From CG-Epi1 sp964634895 (GTDB lineage: Archaea; Thermoplasmatota; Poseidoniia; MGIII; CG-Epi1), in contig CAZWJS010000003.1 of NCBI GenBank assembly GCA_964634895.1, positions 1-50,378 on the forward strand: DNA of 50,378 nucleotides, given 5' to 3'. The number at the start of each line of letters is the position of its first letter. Position 1 is the first letter of the stretch. The position numbers were made by a program, and so were the translations under genes. Of the stretch, positions 8,229 to 22,000 are shown piece by piece. A model generated the notes under the pieces. It was given only the letters and a program-made list of their open reading frames with translations, was not told the DNA's origin and ran no database searches.

Positions 8229-9991
8229 AAGATCAAGCGCCAATCTCACGGTTAATTTCCCATATGCAAAAGCATCGTTCGACGATGTGGTTAGCAACTT
8301 TATTTTCTATTCTAAACAAAATTTTTGATTTAGCCCCTCCACTATTGATTGGGGCTGCAGTTGATGTTGTCGTAAAACAAGACGAATCGGTTCTGTCGAA
8401 TTATGGATATTCAGATCCTAAGGAGCAATTAATTGTTCTATCTGCATTGACGGTTTTCATTTGGGTGTTTGAGTCTCTTTTTGAATATTTTTATGGAGTT
8501 TTATGGAGAAATCTAGCCCAAACAGTACAACATGAATTGAGATTGGATGCCTATTCTCATATTCAAGAATTAGAAATGTCGTGGTTTAGTGATCAATCTA
8601 AAGGCGAATTAATGTCAATTTTAAATGACGATATTAATCAATTAGAAAGATTCTTAGACAAAGGAGCTAATGAATTATTGCAAGTTGGGACCACTGTTGT
8701 TGCCATTAGTGCAATTTTCTTTTACATTTCACCTGAAATAGCGATTTATTCTATTCTTCCAATCCCAATAATTATCTGGGGGTCTTTTAGGTTTCAATCA
8801 AGGATAGGACCTCGCTATGCAGAAGTTAGAAAGGAAGTTGGTTTGTTAAATGCACTTCTATCAAACAATCTAAGTGGAATTAGTACAATCAAGAGTTTTA
8901 CTAGTGAGGAGATGGAAATTGAACGAGTTCGTGAAGCTTCTCAAGCATATCGTGAGGCTAATCGAAGAGCAATCAAGTTGAGTGCAGCTTTTGTCCCTTT
9001 AATTCGAATGGCAATTTTAGTTGGTTTTACGGCTACTTTGTTGCATGGAGGTTTTGTGACACTTGAGGGAGGAATGGCAATCGCATCTTACAGTGTTATG
9101 ATTTTCATGATGCAAAGATTGCTTTGGCCATTAACTCGATTAGGAGAGACATTTGATTTGTATCAGAGAGCAATGGTTTCTACAACGCGAGTTCTTAATC
9201 TTCTCGAAACTCCAATAGCTATTAACGAGGGAGATACGGAAGTCAATGTTTCAGAAGTCAAGGGTTCTATGGTTTTCGAGGACGTTAATTTTGCCTACCC
9301 TGATAGATCTGAGGTCGTTAGTGGTTTGAATATTGAGATTAAACCTGGAACAACCCAAGCAATCGTTGGACCGACAGGTAGTGGAAAAACAACTTTGATT
9401 CGTCTTTTACTAAGATTTCATGATCCAATATCAGGTAAGATATCCTTAGATGGAAAAGATTTAAGGAGTTTGAAAATTAAGGGCCTAAGATCTGCAATAT
9501 CTCTTGTTACACAGACAATTACATTGTTCCCTGGAACGGTTATGCAGAATATTGCATACGGGAAAGCAGGTGCCACAGAAGAAGAAATTATAGATTCTGC
9601 AAAGGTTGCTGAGGCCCATGCCTTCATTGTGTCTTTACCAGATGGTTACAACACTCAGATTGGAGAAGGTGGGCATAAATTATCGGGAGGGCAGCGACAA
9701 CGTCTTTCAATTGCTAGAGCTGTACTCAAGGATGCACCGATTTTAGTTTTAGATGAAGCAACTTCTTCAGTTGACAATGAGACGGAAGAAGCTTTACAGA
9801 AATCTTTAGAAATCATATCAAAGGATAGAACAACAATAGTTATTGCACATCGTTTGTCAACGATAAGATACAGCGATTCGATTATTGTTTTAGATGAGGG
9901 TAAAGTTGTTGAATCTGGAACTCATGAGGAATTATTAGAGAATAAATCACAGTATTTTAGACTCTGGAATGTTCAGACTGGAACGCGTTAG
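8225..9991 (+). CDS. ABC exporter half-transporter (TM domain fused to ATPase, MsbA/MDR-like)
   Basis: 588 residues. The N-terminal half is a six-helix type I exporter domain (residues ~15-320, starting ISRLISHMQKHRSTMWLATL). The C-terminal half is an ATPase: Walker A GPTGSGKT (~382-389), Q-loop LVTQTITLF, signature LSGGQRQR (~486-493), Walker B ILVLDEATSSVD, H-loop IAHRLSTI. Such proteins work as dimers and export lipids, peptides or drugs; the substrate cannot be read from the sequence. Its ATG overlaps the end of the importer ATPase (ATGA), so it is the last gene of the peptide-transport operon. A possible role is export of a peptide or lipid tied to the surface apparatus, but this rests on position only. 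Confidence 0.93.
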   Translation: MKDQAPISRLISHMQKHRSTMWLATLFSILNKIFDLAPPLLIGAAVDVVVKQDESVLSNYGYSDPKEQLIVLSALTVFIWVFESLFEYFYGVLWRNLAQTVQHELRLDAYSHIQELEMSWFSDQSKGELMSILNDDINQLERFLDKGANELLQVGTTVVAISAIFFYISPEIAIYSILPIPIIIWGSFRFQSRIGPRYAEVRKEVGLLNALLSNNLSGISTIKSFTSEEMEIERVREASQAYREANRRAIKLSAAFVPLIRMAILVGFTATLLHGGFVTLEGGMAIASYSVMIFMMQRLLWPLTRLGETFDLYQRAMVSTTRVLNLLETPIAINEGDTEVNVSEVKGSMVFEDVNFAYPDRSEVVSGLNIEIKPGTTQAIVGPTGSGKTTLIRLLLRFHDPISGKISLDGKDLRSLKIKGLRSAISLVTQTITLFPGTVMQNIAYGKAGATEEEIIDSAKVAEAHAFIVSLPDGYNTQIGEGGHKLSGGQRQRLSIARAVLKDAPILVLDEATSSVDNETEEALQKSLEIISKDRTTIVIAHRLSTIRYSDSIIVLDEGKVVESGTHEELLENKSQYFRLWNVQTGTR

Positions 9992-10035
9992 ACAACACCA
10001 CAACCATTTTAACGCTTTTTTAGTTGACATGCTTC

Positions 10036-13000
10036 ATGCGGGTTTTCACTAGCTCATTTGCTGTCAAAATCTTCATTTTATTATCATTATTTTCTATATC
10101 TTTTCTGGCTGGTGAAAGTCAGGCCCAAGATCCAGAATGGACTTACACCTTTGCAGGTAATGCATACGATGCAGAGTTGTCTTCTGACGGAAGGTATATT
10201 GTTGCGGGACAAAATGGCGGTGTCGTTACACTTCTTGATGCCCATAATAATACACATCTTTGGAGTTATGATACAGGCACTCGAAATATTTATAATGTAG
10301 ATATATCTGCAGATGGTTCTTACATTGTAGCTGGTGAATGGAGTAACTCATCATCAGCTAAAATATACCTTTTCGACAAAAATCTTACAGACGATGAGCC
10401 AGTATGGGAATATTCGACCTCATCTAATCATATTCATAGATTAGAGATATCGGCAGATGGTTCTACGATAGCTGCAATATCGGAAGATAATAATCGAAAT
10501 ATATTTGTTTTTGATGTTGGTTCAAATACTCCTTTATGGTCTAAGACTACAGAATATCGTCCTTCTGGTCTGGACATCTCAGCAGATGGGAGTTACATAT
10601 ATTACACAGATCGGAGAGATACCGAACATCAAGCTCTTCGTGTTCATTCAAAGTCATCATCTACGCCTATCTGGATAGTCAATACTGGTAATGTCCCATG
10701 TTGCTATGATCCATTGGATCTTAAATCCTTGGTCTCAGTATCTGCTGATGGGCAAAGTATCGCTGTGGCTCGAGAAGATTCAATTTTTTTATTTGATATA
10801 GATAGTGTAATTCCAGTCTGGACATATGATTACTGCCCTAATATAAATTGTGAGGGAAGTTTCCGTTCTGTAGCAATATCAGAGGATGGCACTAAGATAG
10901 CGGCAGGCCACGATTCAGGTAAAACTCTCTTGTTCAAGTCTTCAAGTTCAACGCCGTCTTGGATTTCGAATTCTGGTGGTTTTGGAGTTGAATTATCAGG
11001 TGATGGTAAATATCTTATTGGAAACGAGTGGAGTTGTTGTACTTCTTCCTTATGGAACACAAACAGTTCAACACCGATTGAGGAACAGGAGCATAGTAAT
11101 TATGTTGTTGATATGTCACTGGATGGATATCATTACATTGCTATCTATAGCAGTCAGGTTCGTTTGTATAACAACACTCTTTCTTCAGGATTACAGGTTC
11201 TTCCTTACTCACCTTCAAATGGTAGCAGTGCAGCAAATCCAGCAAATTTAAAATGGTTATCATCATATAAAGATAATACTAGCCTGAAGTTCAATGTATA
11301 TTTGGATACTAATTCTAATCCTACGACAGTTGTTGCTTCAAACCTTACGGTATCAAATTATACTACATCGCTGTTAAATCAGTCCTTAACCTATTACTGG
11401 AAAATTGTAGGTAAGGGAACCAATCAGACTTTTAGTTCAGAAATTTTCAAACTTAAACCAAACACACCCCCAGAGGTTTCTCTTGTATCTCCTAAAAATT
11501 CTCGTAGATGGTATTCAACATCATCGATTACGGTAGAATGGAGCGGTAGTGATTCTGACGGTGATGAATTAACTTACAATCTCTATGTAGATACTTGCAG
11601 TAGCAGTTGTAGTAGTTTTGTTCCTTCAACTTTGCATACTAATACAAAATCAACAACAGCTACAATCAGTTCATTAACAAACCAATCGAAATATTATTGG
11701 ATGGTTGAGGCAACTGATGGTATCAACAAAACAACTTCATCAGTCTGGTATTTCAAGATTGATCAGAAGCAAGAAGATTGGAGAGATGGTACTGGCTCTG
11801 GTGGTTCGCCTACTTGGGTTTCAGTTTCAGGTGATGGTCGTTTCACGCTTGTAGGAAGTGAGGAGAACAATGAAAAAATAATGCTGTTTGATTATAACGA
11901 AGAAGATTCTGAGGTTTGGTCTTTATCGATGTCACGAGTTATACATGTTGCGATGTCTCGTGATGGTAAATATTTTGCATTTGCTACAGCTAATGGAGAT
12001 AGTTCTACAGACTATCGGCTTTTTGTTTACAAAACCAACGCTACAGATAGCACTGTAAATCCTGTAAAAATGTGGGAATATGATTCTAATAATTACCCTC
12101 GTGATCTAGCGATTTCTGCAGATGGAGGTACAATTCTATACTCAAGNNNNNNNNNNNNNNNNNNNNNNNNNNNNNNNNNNNNNNNNNNNNNNNNNNNNNN
12201 NNNNNNNNNNNNNNNNNNNNNNNNNNNNNNNNNNNNNNNNNNNNNNATTCTTTACTTCAGTAAAGATAGTAATGTCCCGCTTTGGTCACATAATGAACAA
12301 CCAGACCGAATATGGTATTCTACATCTATGTCTGACAGCGGTAGAGTGGTTGCAGCTGGTACAAATTATGAACCATATAATATTCATATGTATACATGGA
12401 GTTATGCTCCATCCAATTTTATTTTCCCTTTAACTCCTGCAGATGATACTTTAGTAACTAAAAATACGACAATTCACTGGGCAGTTGATGGTGAAGATGC
12501 AGTTGATTGGAAATATGATTTGTATCTTAGCACCAATAGTTCTTTGCCGACTGTCTTTGCAGCTAATCTTACAGATAGAAATTACAAAGCAGTTAATTTA
12601 ACTCCTGGAGCAACGTACTACTGGAAGGTAGTGATTAAGGATGGTAGTGATACCGTTATTTCTAGTACGGTTAGTCAATTTACAGTTCAAGCAGTAGCTT
12701 CAGTTACCTTGGAGACTCCTTTTGTTAATTATACACGTTATGTCACATCAGCCGATCTTCTTTGGAAAGGTTCTGATGGACTACAGTATCTTGTCTATAT
12801 GGGGACATCTGCAGGTGACCTTGATGCTCAATCGACCACTTGGAAAACTTCCAATACTCTAACTTTATCAGGTCTTAGCGTAAATACAACGTATTATTGG
12901 AAAGTTAGAGCGTTTGATGGGGCGGGTTTCGTTGAAAGTCCCGTAAGATCTTTTGAAATTACAGGTAATTCAGGTTTGTGGACCCATAGCACATCTTCAA

Positions 13001-16000
13001 CATTTCCAACTTCGGTAGCTATATCTGATGATGGTAATTATTCAGTAGTTGGATATAAGGATGGTAAGGTCAAGTTGTTTGGAAAAAACAACAACACTCC
13101 CTTATGGACTCATGATACCGAGAGTGAAATATACTCAGTAGATATATCTTCTGATGGAGAATACATAGTCGTAGGTTCAAAGAATGATAAGGCGTATTTG
13201 TTTAGGTATAACAGTAGTAGTTATATTTGGAGATATGATATTGGAAATTATGTTTATTCAGTTGCAATTTCTTCTGATGGAAAGTACATAGCAGTAGGTG
13301 GTAAAAATGACAAATTGTATCTGTTTGAAGGTACTGACGGTAGTCCAGAATGGATTAGTGACACACTTGAGGGAGACGTAGTTGCTGTATCTATTAGTTC
13401 AGATGGAGAGTACATAGCTGCCGGGACTGATAGTAGCAGTTATGGTTATCTTTATTTATTCGACAAGGATGATTCTGAACCAGTTTGGCTTGATGATTCC
13501 TTGGGTGTTGTTTCATCACTAGAAATAAACCGTGACGGCACTCACATAGCACTTGCTTCTGAGGATTATACAGTTTATTACTATTCAATATCAAGCAGTA
13601 CCAGTATATGGAAATATGAGACTGGCAACAAAGCTACGGCCGTTTCTATTTCCAAGGATGGTAAATTCTTAGTTGCAGGTTCACAGGACAAATATGTACA
13701 TTATTTTAATACGTCTAGTTCTCAACCTATTTGGTCAGCTTTGACTGGTGCTTCTATTTCTTCACTTTCCATGACACCTGATGGTTCAAGCATAGCAGTA
13801 GCGAGCGGTGATCAGTTGTATTTCTTCAATGAGAATAGTCTAATGTTCATTTGGAGACAGGATACTATTGGTGACATACAAGATGTATCCATTACATCAG
13901 ATTCATCTTATGTTTTATTAGGTGATAAGGATTCATCAGGGGATGGCTTAACAAAATTGTATGGCAGTCCTTATCTTAAAAAAGCTTATATCAATAGTAC
14001 ACTTGGAACTATCGTAAAGCAATATGAGAATGTGACTTTTCAAGGATATGCAGATGATTCTTCCAATGTGACCGGTTATTACTGGACGTCGAACATAGAT
14101 GGATTACTAAGTACCAATCTTTCTTTTACGACTAATTCTTTATCTGCAGGGAATCACACGATAACTCTCCAGTCACAATATAGTGGATATGATACTAGCA
14201 CTGAGGAAGTAGGTCCACAGGAAGATAGTAGTACGCAGTATATCTGGCGAATGGATGAAAGCTCAGGAACCACGGTTTCAGATTCAAGTTCATCAAACTT
14301 TAATGCCAATACTCATAATTCACCTTCATGGGTTGAATGTAAACACGGTAATTGTTTAGAATTTGATGGTAGTAATGACTATGTTCGTAGTAGTAGTTCC
14401 ATTAGTTCAGTTCCAACAGAATTTACTGTAGAAATGTGGGTTTATCTTGATTCAGATCCTTCCAGTCAAAAAGTTCTTTATGAAAGTGGAAGAGGTCTTA
14501 TGCATCTTTATCTCCAATCAAATAATAAGGTTCAATTTAGAACTTATAGTGGTAGCTATGGCTATGAATATGCGTATAGCACAACTGCATTGACTACAGG
14601 TGTATGGTATCATATTGCAGCAACGTTTAGTGCTTCAAATGATCAGTTGAAAATATATATTAATGGAACTGTTGAAGACACAGAATCAACAAATTCAGCT
14701 TATACTCTTTACAACTATGGGTGTTATGAGTCTATAGGAGGCTACGCATGCTGGGGTAGCAGTTCATATTTTGAGGGAAAGATTGATGAAGTTCATAGGA
14801 CTCACAGTCTTAAAACAAACTTTGCTAGTACTAACACAGTTACAATTCACAGGTGGAGTCATCCTGCACTTGTTAGTTTGCGTGTCAATGGTCCACCTAC
14901 AATTACAGGGACCACAATAACACCAATTACTTCTCAACAGTATGGATGGATGAGTGATACTTCTTCCCAAGATTCTAACAGTCGGGTTAGTGTCTACACT
15001 AAGGGTTATTGGCCTTTTGAAGAAACTGCCGGTAGTACAACTTATGACCAAACAGCTTACAATCATGATATGTCCCTTAATTCTATAGTAAGAACAGGTT
15101 CTGGTAAATTTGGTAGAGCTGTAGACCTTGAGCATGATTCTGACTCTTATCTACGAGATTATTATGTTGGGAGAGGTGAAAAATGGGATGAGTTTACATT
15201 AGAGGCATGGGTCAAAGTGGAATCATTGAGTAGCCCAGATAAATTTATTGCATCAGGTAATAGTCCGGTTAGATTCTATTTGTATCTAGATTCTGCAGGG
15301 AAAGTTAATTTTGATTTTGATAAGTATAATATTGGTGGGAGCTGGAGTCGAGTATACTTAGACAGTACTGGCAGAATAGGTATCAATGAGTGGAGACATG
15401 TTGCCGTTACCATAAATGCCACTTCTGGCGAGGCAAAGATATTTATTGATGGTAACCTCGACACGACAAAATCTTTTACGGTTGGATCTGAAGGATTGCT
15501 GCATTCTCAATGCTGCACTTTTTACATAGGTACTAGTATAGATAGTAGGGATTATTATAATTTTGATGGTAAAATAGACGAAGTGAGGTTGACTAAGAAG
15601 GAGTTGTCTCCATCAGAATTTATTCTGGGCGCCCTATCGTCTTCTAATGCCACTTTCTCAGCTTTAGCTTCCGATAGTGATGGTTCTATTGCTAATTACA
15701 CCTGGATTTCAGATGTCGATGGCGCATTTGGTTATAATTCATATCTATCTATCAATGTGACTACCAAACTTAGTGCAGGTTATCATAATATTACAGTAAA
15801 AGCTACAGATAATGAGGGTTATTCAGTTACTAGTTCGGCTACTATGATTCGTATAAAGACGATTCCAGTAGTCAATATAACCTCAATAACTCCTAACGCA
15901 GCTCCTACCGGTACCTCCGTAAGTCTAACGGCCACAGCAACAGATAATGATGGTTCGATTGCAACCTACCAATGGAGTTCTGATTTAGATGGAATAATTA

Positions 16001-19000
16001 GTACCAGTAAAGATTTTTCTCTTACTTCTTTATCAGCAGGTTACCACAACATAACTTTCCGAGCAAAGGATGTCGATGGCTACTGGTCATATAGAGCCTA
16101 TGAGCATGTTCTGATTACTGCTTTGAAGGTAAGTCCTGATTTTGGTGTACAAGGTTCAGGATTTTACGATTTTGATTTCTCTTATAAACGTGAGATTACC
16201 TTGTCATCAGCTACATCAATAGACAATACAACAATTGAGATAGTCCTTGATAATTCCACTTTTGATTACCAATATGTAGATCAGACTGGTAAAGATATAC
16301 GATTTTTTGATGAAAGTTTAAATACAAAATTTAGTTATTATATAGAAGAGTGGAATTACAATGGCACCTCTAAAATCTGGGTTAGGATACCAGATAGTGG
16401 CACCTCAAACTTCTATTTGGTGTATGGGAATGACTTAGTAATATCAGAAAGCAATGGAACTAACGTTTTTGAGTTCTTTGATGATTTCTCTGATGGTTCT
16501 TTGGATTCGACTCTGTGGAAAGGAGATACTAGTAAATTCACAGAATGTAATGGCTATCTTTACGCTGGCGAATCTTGTGGTTCTAGTGGCAGGAATGGCT
16601 ATCGTTTATTGAGTAATGAGGAGTGGACTGGAAGCTACGTGATGGAAGTTAGAGTGTACATAGATTATACCAATTGGGGAGGATTTCAGGCAGCTGGATG
16701 GCATGAGAGCACTTCAAATGGTCTTGGAGTCGGCTTTCGTTACTATGAAGATTATTATTCAGGATGGGATGATAATGGAAATGAGTGGAATCATGATGAT
16801 CCTTATGCTGACGATTGGGTAACTGTAACTTTATTCGGTCCAAGTGCCGAAGGATATGGTTCGGTCTCATACTATAATGAAGCTGATAATACGTATTATA
16901 ATCGCTCAATTTATAATTCAGGCATAAGTGGAGAAGAAATAGCCTTAGGCGAATGGCAATGTGACTGCTGGCAAAATTACACTTACCGAGCATGGTGGGA
17001 TTATATTCATGTAAGAAATTATGACTCCACTACTTATACAATTCAGATTGGAAATCATACAAGTGCGAATGTGGTTAACAATAATATTACGTTCAAGACA
17101 ACAGTGGCAGATACTAATAATTTAATATCAAATTATACTTGGATTTCAAGTAAAGATGGCTACATAGGTAATACATCTAGTTTCGTAGTTCCTTCTAGTT
17201 CACTTACGCTTGGAAATCATACAATTTCTGTCAAATTTAAGGATAGTAGTGGTAGCTGGTCTGGCTGGTCCAATTTCACATACAAGGTTTACAAGACTCC
17301 AACTGTAAGTTCATTAGAAATATCCGCTTGGATGGATGACCAGGGGGATCGTGTATTCTTCAATGGAACTGGTAGTGATACAGATGGTACGATTATAGGT
17401 TACAGATGGTCCTCTAGTATTGATGGCGTTATCAGTACATCAGCATCATTCAATACAACAACCTTATCACCAGGAAACCATACAATATATTTCCATGTCA
17501 AGGACAATACAACTTTGTGGTCATCTAAGAGTGATAGATGGTTATACATCAATGATCAACCGATTGGAACCATAGTCTCAGTTTATCCAACTTTGACTTA
17601 TACTAATGGAACGAAAGGTGCTGAAGTTGATTCAGATACGCGACATATGTGGCGTTTTAATGAAGGTACAGGAACATCGACTAGTGATGATGGTTCTTAT
17701 GGTTATACAGGATATTTGAACAATGGACCTTCCTGGGTTGATGGAAAACAGGGCAAAGCATTGAATTTTGATGGAAATAATGACTATGTTCAATCTTCTA
17801 GTTCGACAAGTAGTCACGGTGGCGAAGTAAGTTTAGAAGCCTGGATATATCTTGATACAGATTCTTCATCACAGAGGTGTATAATCCAATGGGGTACAAG
17901 TCCGGTTGGTCTTTGTGTTAATTCTGATGAAAAATTGTATCTTAAGGCCTATTTTAATGATGGCTATGCATACCTAACAGGATCTACAGAATTATCGACA
18001 AATAAATGGTATCATGTTGCAGCTACAATTAGTGAAAGTAATGATTTGATGAAATTATACGTTGATGGCGTTGAAGATGGTTCTTATTCATTAGGCTCAG
18101 ATTATGATCTTTACCATTGGGGCTGGTACACTAGAATCGGTTCTGATTGTGGTTGGTGGAGTTGTTATTATTTTGATGGTAAAATAGATGAAGTTCGCAT
18201 ATCAACCACCGTTCGAACTGAATTCGGAGAAAAAGATAATATCACTTTCAATGGTTCAGCTACAGACCAGTCAGGATATGTCGCCGCTTACTCTTGGTCC
18301 TCATCTATTGACGGTCAATTGAGCACTCAAGCGAATTTTACAATTCATGAATCCAATTTATCTTTTGGCAATCATACAATTACATTCAAGGCGCAAGATG
18401 AGACTGGTGCATGGTCGGTTCCAAAGACCACTAATGTAGTAGTAAGATCCTTCCCATACGCTAAGATAACTTCTGTTGAGCCTTGGTATGTTAATATAGG
18501 AACTCAAGTGAATTTCTCAGCTACAGCGTCTGCACCAGATTCAGCCAATTTGACAGCTTACTTGTGGACATCTTCAATAGATGGTAATTTGAATACAAAT
18601 TTATCCTTTAGTACAACAAATTTGAGTTATGGTAATCACACTATTACTTTCATGGCTAAGAACAGTAGAGGTGAATGGTCTCAACCATATTTTGCTAATG
18701 ATGGCGTTAGTTTTGTTCTTGTAAATGATATACCTGTTGCCTCTATCAATGATATTTCACCAAATCCAGCAACTAAAGGTGAGGGTCGAGCACCTCCTGT
18801 TGATCAATATACTCTAGGTTATTGGCCATTTAGAGAGAGTACAGGGACTGAAACTATAGATGAAAGTGGCCAAAATAACAATGCAACTCTAAAAGGTTCT
18901 CAATTTGAATCTGGAATTTGGGATTCTTCAGTCTATTTAGACGGAGATGAAGATTATATTTACGTTACTGAAGGCGACTCAATATCAGACTTAGGAGAAA

Positions 19001-22000
19001 ATGATTTCACCATTGAAGCTTGGATTTATCCTACAAGGTCAATGTCTAGTGGAACACATTCTATAATTCGTAATGATGGTGATTACAATTTATTTGTGTC
19101 CAATGGTTATCTTAAAGCTGAAGTTTGGTATGATGGTACTCGTTATTATGCTATATCTACGGAGACCCAAATGTCTTCGACAGATACTTGGTATCACTTA
19201 GCTGCAGTTTGGAATGCTGGTGATGAAGAATGGACTTTGTATGTCAATGGTAATTCCCAAAATGATAACAGTGGTGATTCAGATGAAACACTTGATGATT
19301 ACAATATTTGGTTTGGGAACAGTGAACGTAACAGTGATACAGGCTTCAAAGGCAATATTGATGAAGTAAGAATATCAAATACATCTCGTTCTTCTTCTTC
19401 GCTGCTTTACTACACTACACTTCAATCTACAATTAATTTTGTAGGTTCGGGGAGTGATGGTGACGGAACAATAGAAGCAAATCAATGGAAATCAAGCATT
19501 GAGGGTTCTCTAAGTAGTTCAGGTAATTTCTCATTGTCTGCAGCAAATTTTACAGTTGAAGAGCATACTGTTTCTTACAGGGTTCAGGATGATGATAGTG
19601 TTTGGTCGCCTTGGGCTACAACAAGTCTTGATGTACGTTCATATCCGACAGCGTACATACTATCGATTGGCCCCAATTCAACCAGTGAGGGTCTTTCAGT
19701 AACTTTGAAAGGTAATGCCAGTGATCCAGATTCTTCAGAAACTTTTGTAATTTATAGATGGTGGTCTTCTATAGATGGATGGTTAGGTGATTCAAGAAAT
19801 GTTACACATTCAGATTGGTCCCCTGGCAATCATACTATTTTCTTGCAAGTGAAAGATAACCAAGGTTATTGGTCTATGCCAGTGTCTGGCGAATTATTCA
19901 TTAATGATGTACCTACTTCTTCTATTGATTCGGTTACTCCTAATCCTGCATATCACAATAATGCGACATATACTTCAGTAACATTCAATGGTACTACTAT
20001 TGATGCCGACGGCTCAATAACAACATATTATTGGAATTCCTCTTTTGAAGGTGTTTTGGGTATAACTTCTGACTTTGTTTTGGATGTTAACAATGTAAGG
20101 AATGGAAATCACACAATAACTTTCCAAGGGAAGGATAATTATGGTGCATGGTCTCCTAAAATTACATACTATTTGATTGTTCTTGAAAATCCAAATGCAA
20201 GTATTGCGTCTGTTTCTTCAACCTTTGTTAATCAGTATGCTACTTTATGGCTGAATGGGTCTTCTTCTGACAATGATGGTTCAGTGTCTAATTACAGTTG
20301 GATTTCCTCGATTGATGGAGAAATAGGAAATCTTGAGGATATTTCTATCTCTACCCTAACACCAGGTAATCATACAATAACTTTCAAGGTCAAGGATGAC
20401 GACGGTTTATGGTCTACGAATGCTACTACAAATGTAGAGATAAATGCAAAGCCAATCGTTGAATTAATTGCTAATATTCCAACAACAGTCTATGGTTTTA
20501 GTGGAAGTACAAGCGTCCAAGAAGCTGATGCAAATACTCTTGGTTTTTGGAATTTAGATGAAACAAGTGGTTCTCAAGCTTCTGATTCCAGTTCTTCTAA
20601 TAAGCATGGAACTCTAAAGAATGGACCTTCCTGGATAACTGGCTTATACGATAATGGTTTAGAATTCGATGGTAGTGATGACTATGTTGAGCTCCCTGAG
20701 CTTATTCCGGGTGATGTCTTTGATGTTGTAACAGTTGAAGCATGGATTAAATTACAATCAGAAATTGATAGTGGTGATGATTGGGTTGTCTTTGGTAGCG
20801 GCAAAGACGGTATCTTCAAGTTAGCAATTAATGATGATGAAGAGCCGTTTGTTTATGTTAAATCTTCATCTTTTGGTACTAAGACAGTCACATCAGATGA
20901 GTCTCTAGTTGCAGGTTATTGGTACCATTTAGCTGCCATTTATGATTCTGAAGAAGACATAATTCAAATTTATCTAAATCATGAATTAGTTGCAAACGAC
21001 ACAATTAATACTAATTTTGTTTTGCAAAGGTTTGCAACACAACAGAATTCAATTGGTTCTTCTGCAGGAGGTAGTGAGGATTATTTCGATGGAATAATTG
21101 ATGAAGTTCGTGTGTCGAAAGTTAGTAGAAATACTACAGATATGGTGTCCCGAAGTGATGCTTCTTACATTTTAGCATTTGCTAGTGATTCGGATGATAG
21201 CATAGAAGAAATGGAATGGAAATCAAGTATTGATGATTTGCTTAGTGGTTCTAATTGGCTTATGCTTAAAGCTTCAGACCTTCAAGCTGGAAATCATAAC
21301 ATAACTTTCCGTGCTAAAGACCCACATGGTTTCTGGTCTAATTTTGTTAATTTCACTTTGAATGTTAAAATGTATCCTCGGGCCTCAATAACCTCAATCA
21401 CACCTAATTCAACTGATGTTGGAGATACAATTGGTTTCAATGCAACTAGCAGTGATTCTGATGGTAATGTTGTGGAATACAAATGGCGTTCATCAAAGGA
21501 TGGTGTATTGAGTACTAGTGAAAATTTCACTAGCTCTACATTAAGTGCAGGTTATCATAGGATTACGTATCAAGTTAAAGATAATGAGGGATTATGGTCG
21601 GTTGTTGAAGTGTCAGAAGTGTTCCTGAATGAGGTACCTATGGCATCCATCGGATCTTTATCACAACATGTTGCTTACAAAAATAATTTGACCCATTACA
21701 ACATTAAGTTCTATGGTAATGTTAGTGATAATGATGGTAGTATAACACATTATTATTGGAATTCAAGTAAAGATGGAGTTTTGAGTACAGATGGTAATTT
21801 CACACACAATATCAACACATTAAGCCTTGGAAATCATACTATAACTTTCCAAGGTCGTGATAACTATACTACCTGGTCACCAAAGGTATCTTCTTGGCTA
21901 GTTGTCAAGGCATATCCTAATGCTACAATAACGAGTGTATCTCCGAGGTCCACTGATGAAGGAAATAGTGTTTCCTTTAGTGGAAGTGGCTCGGATGAAG

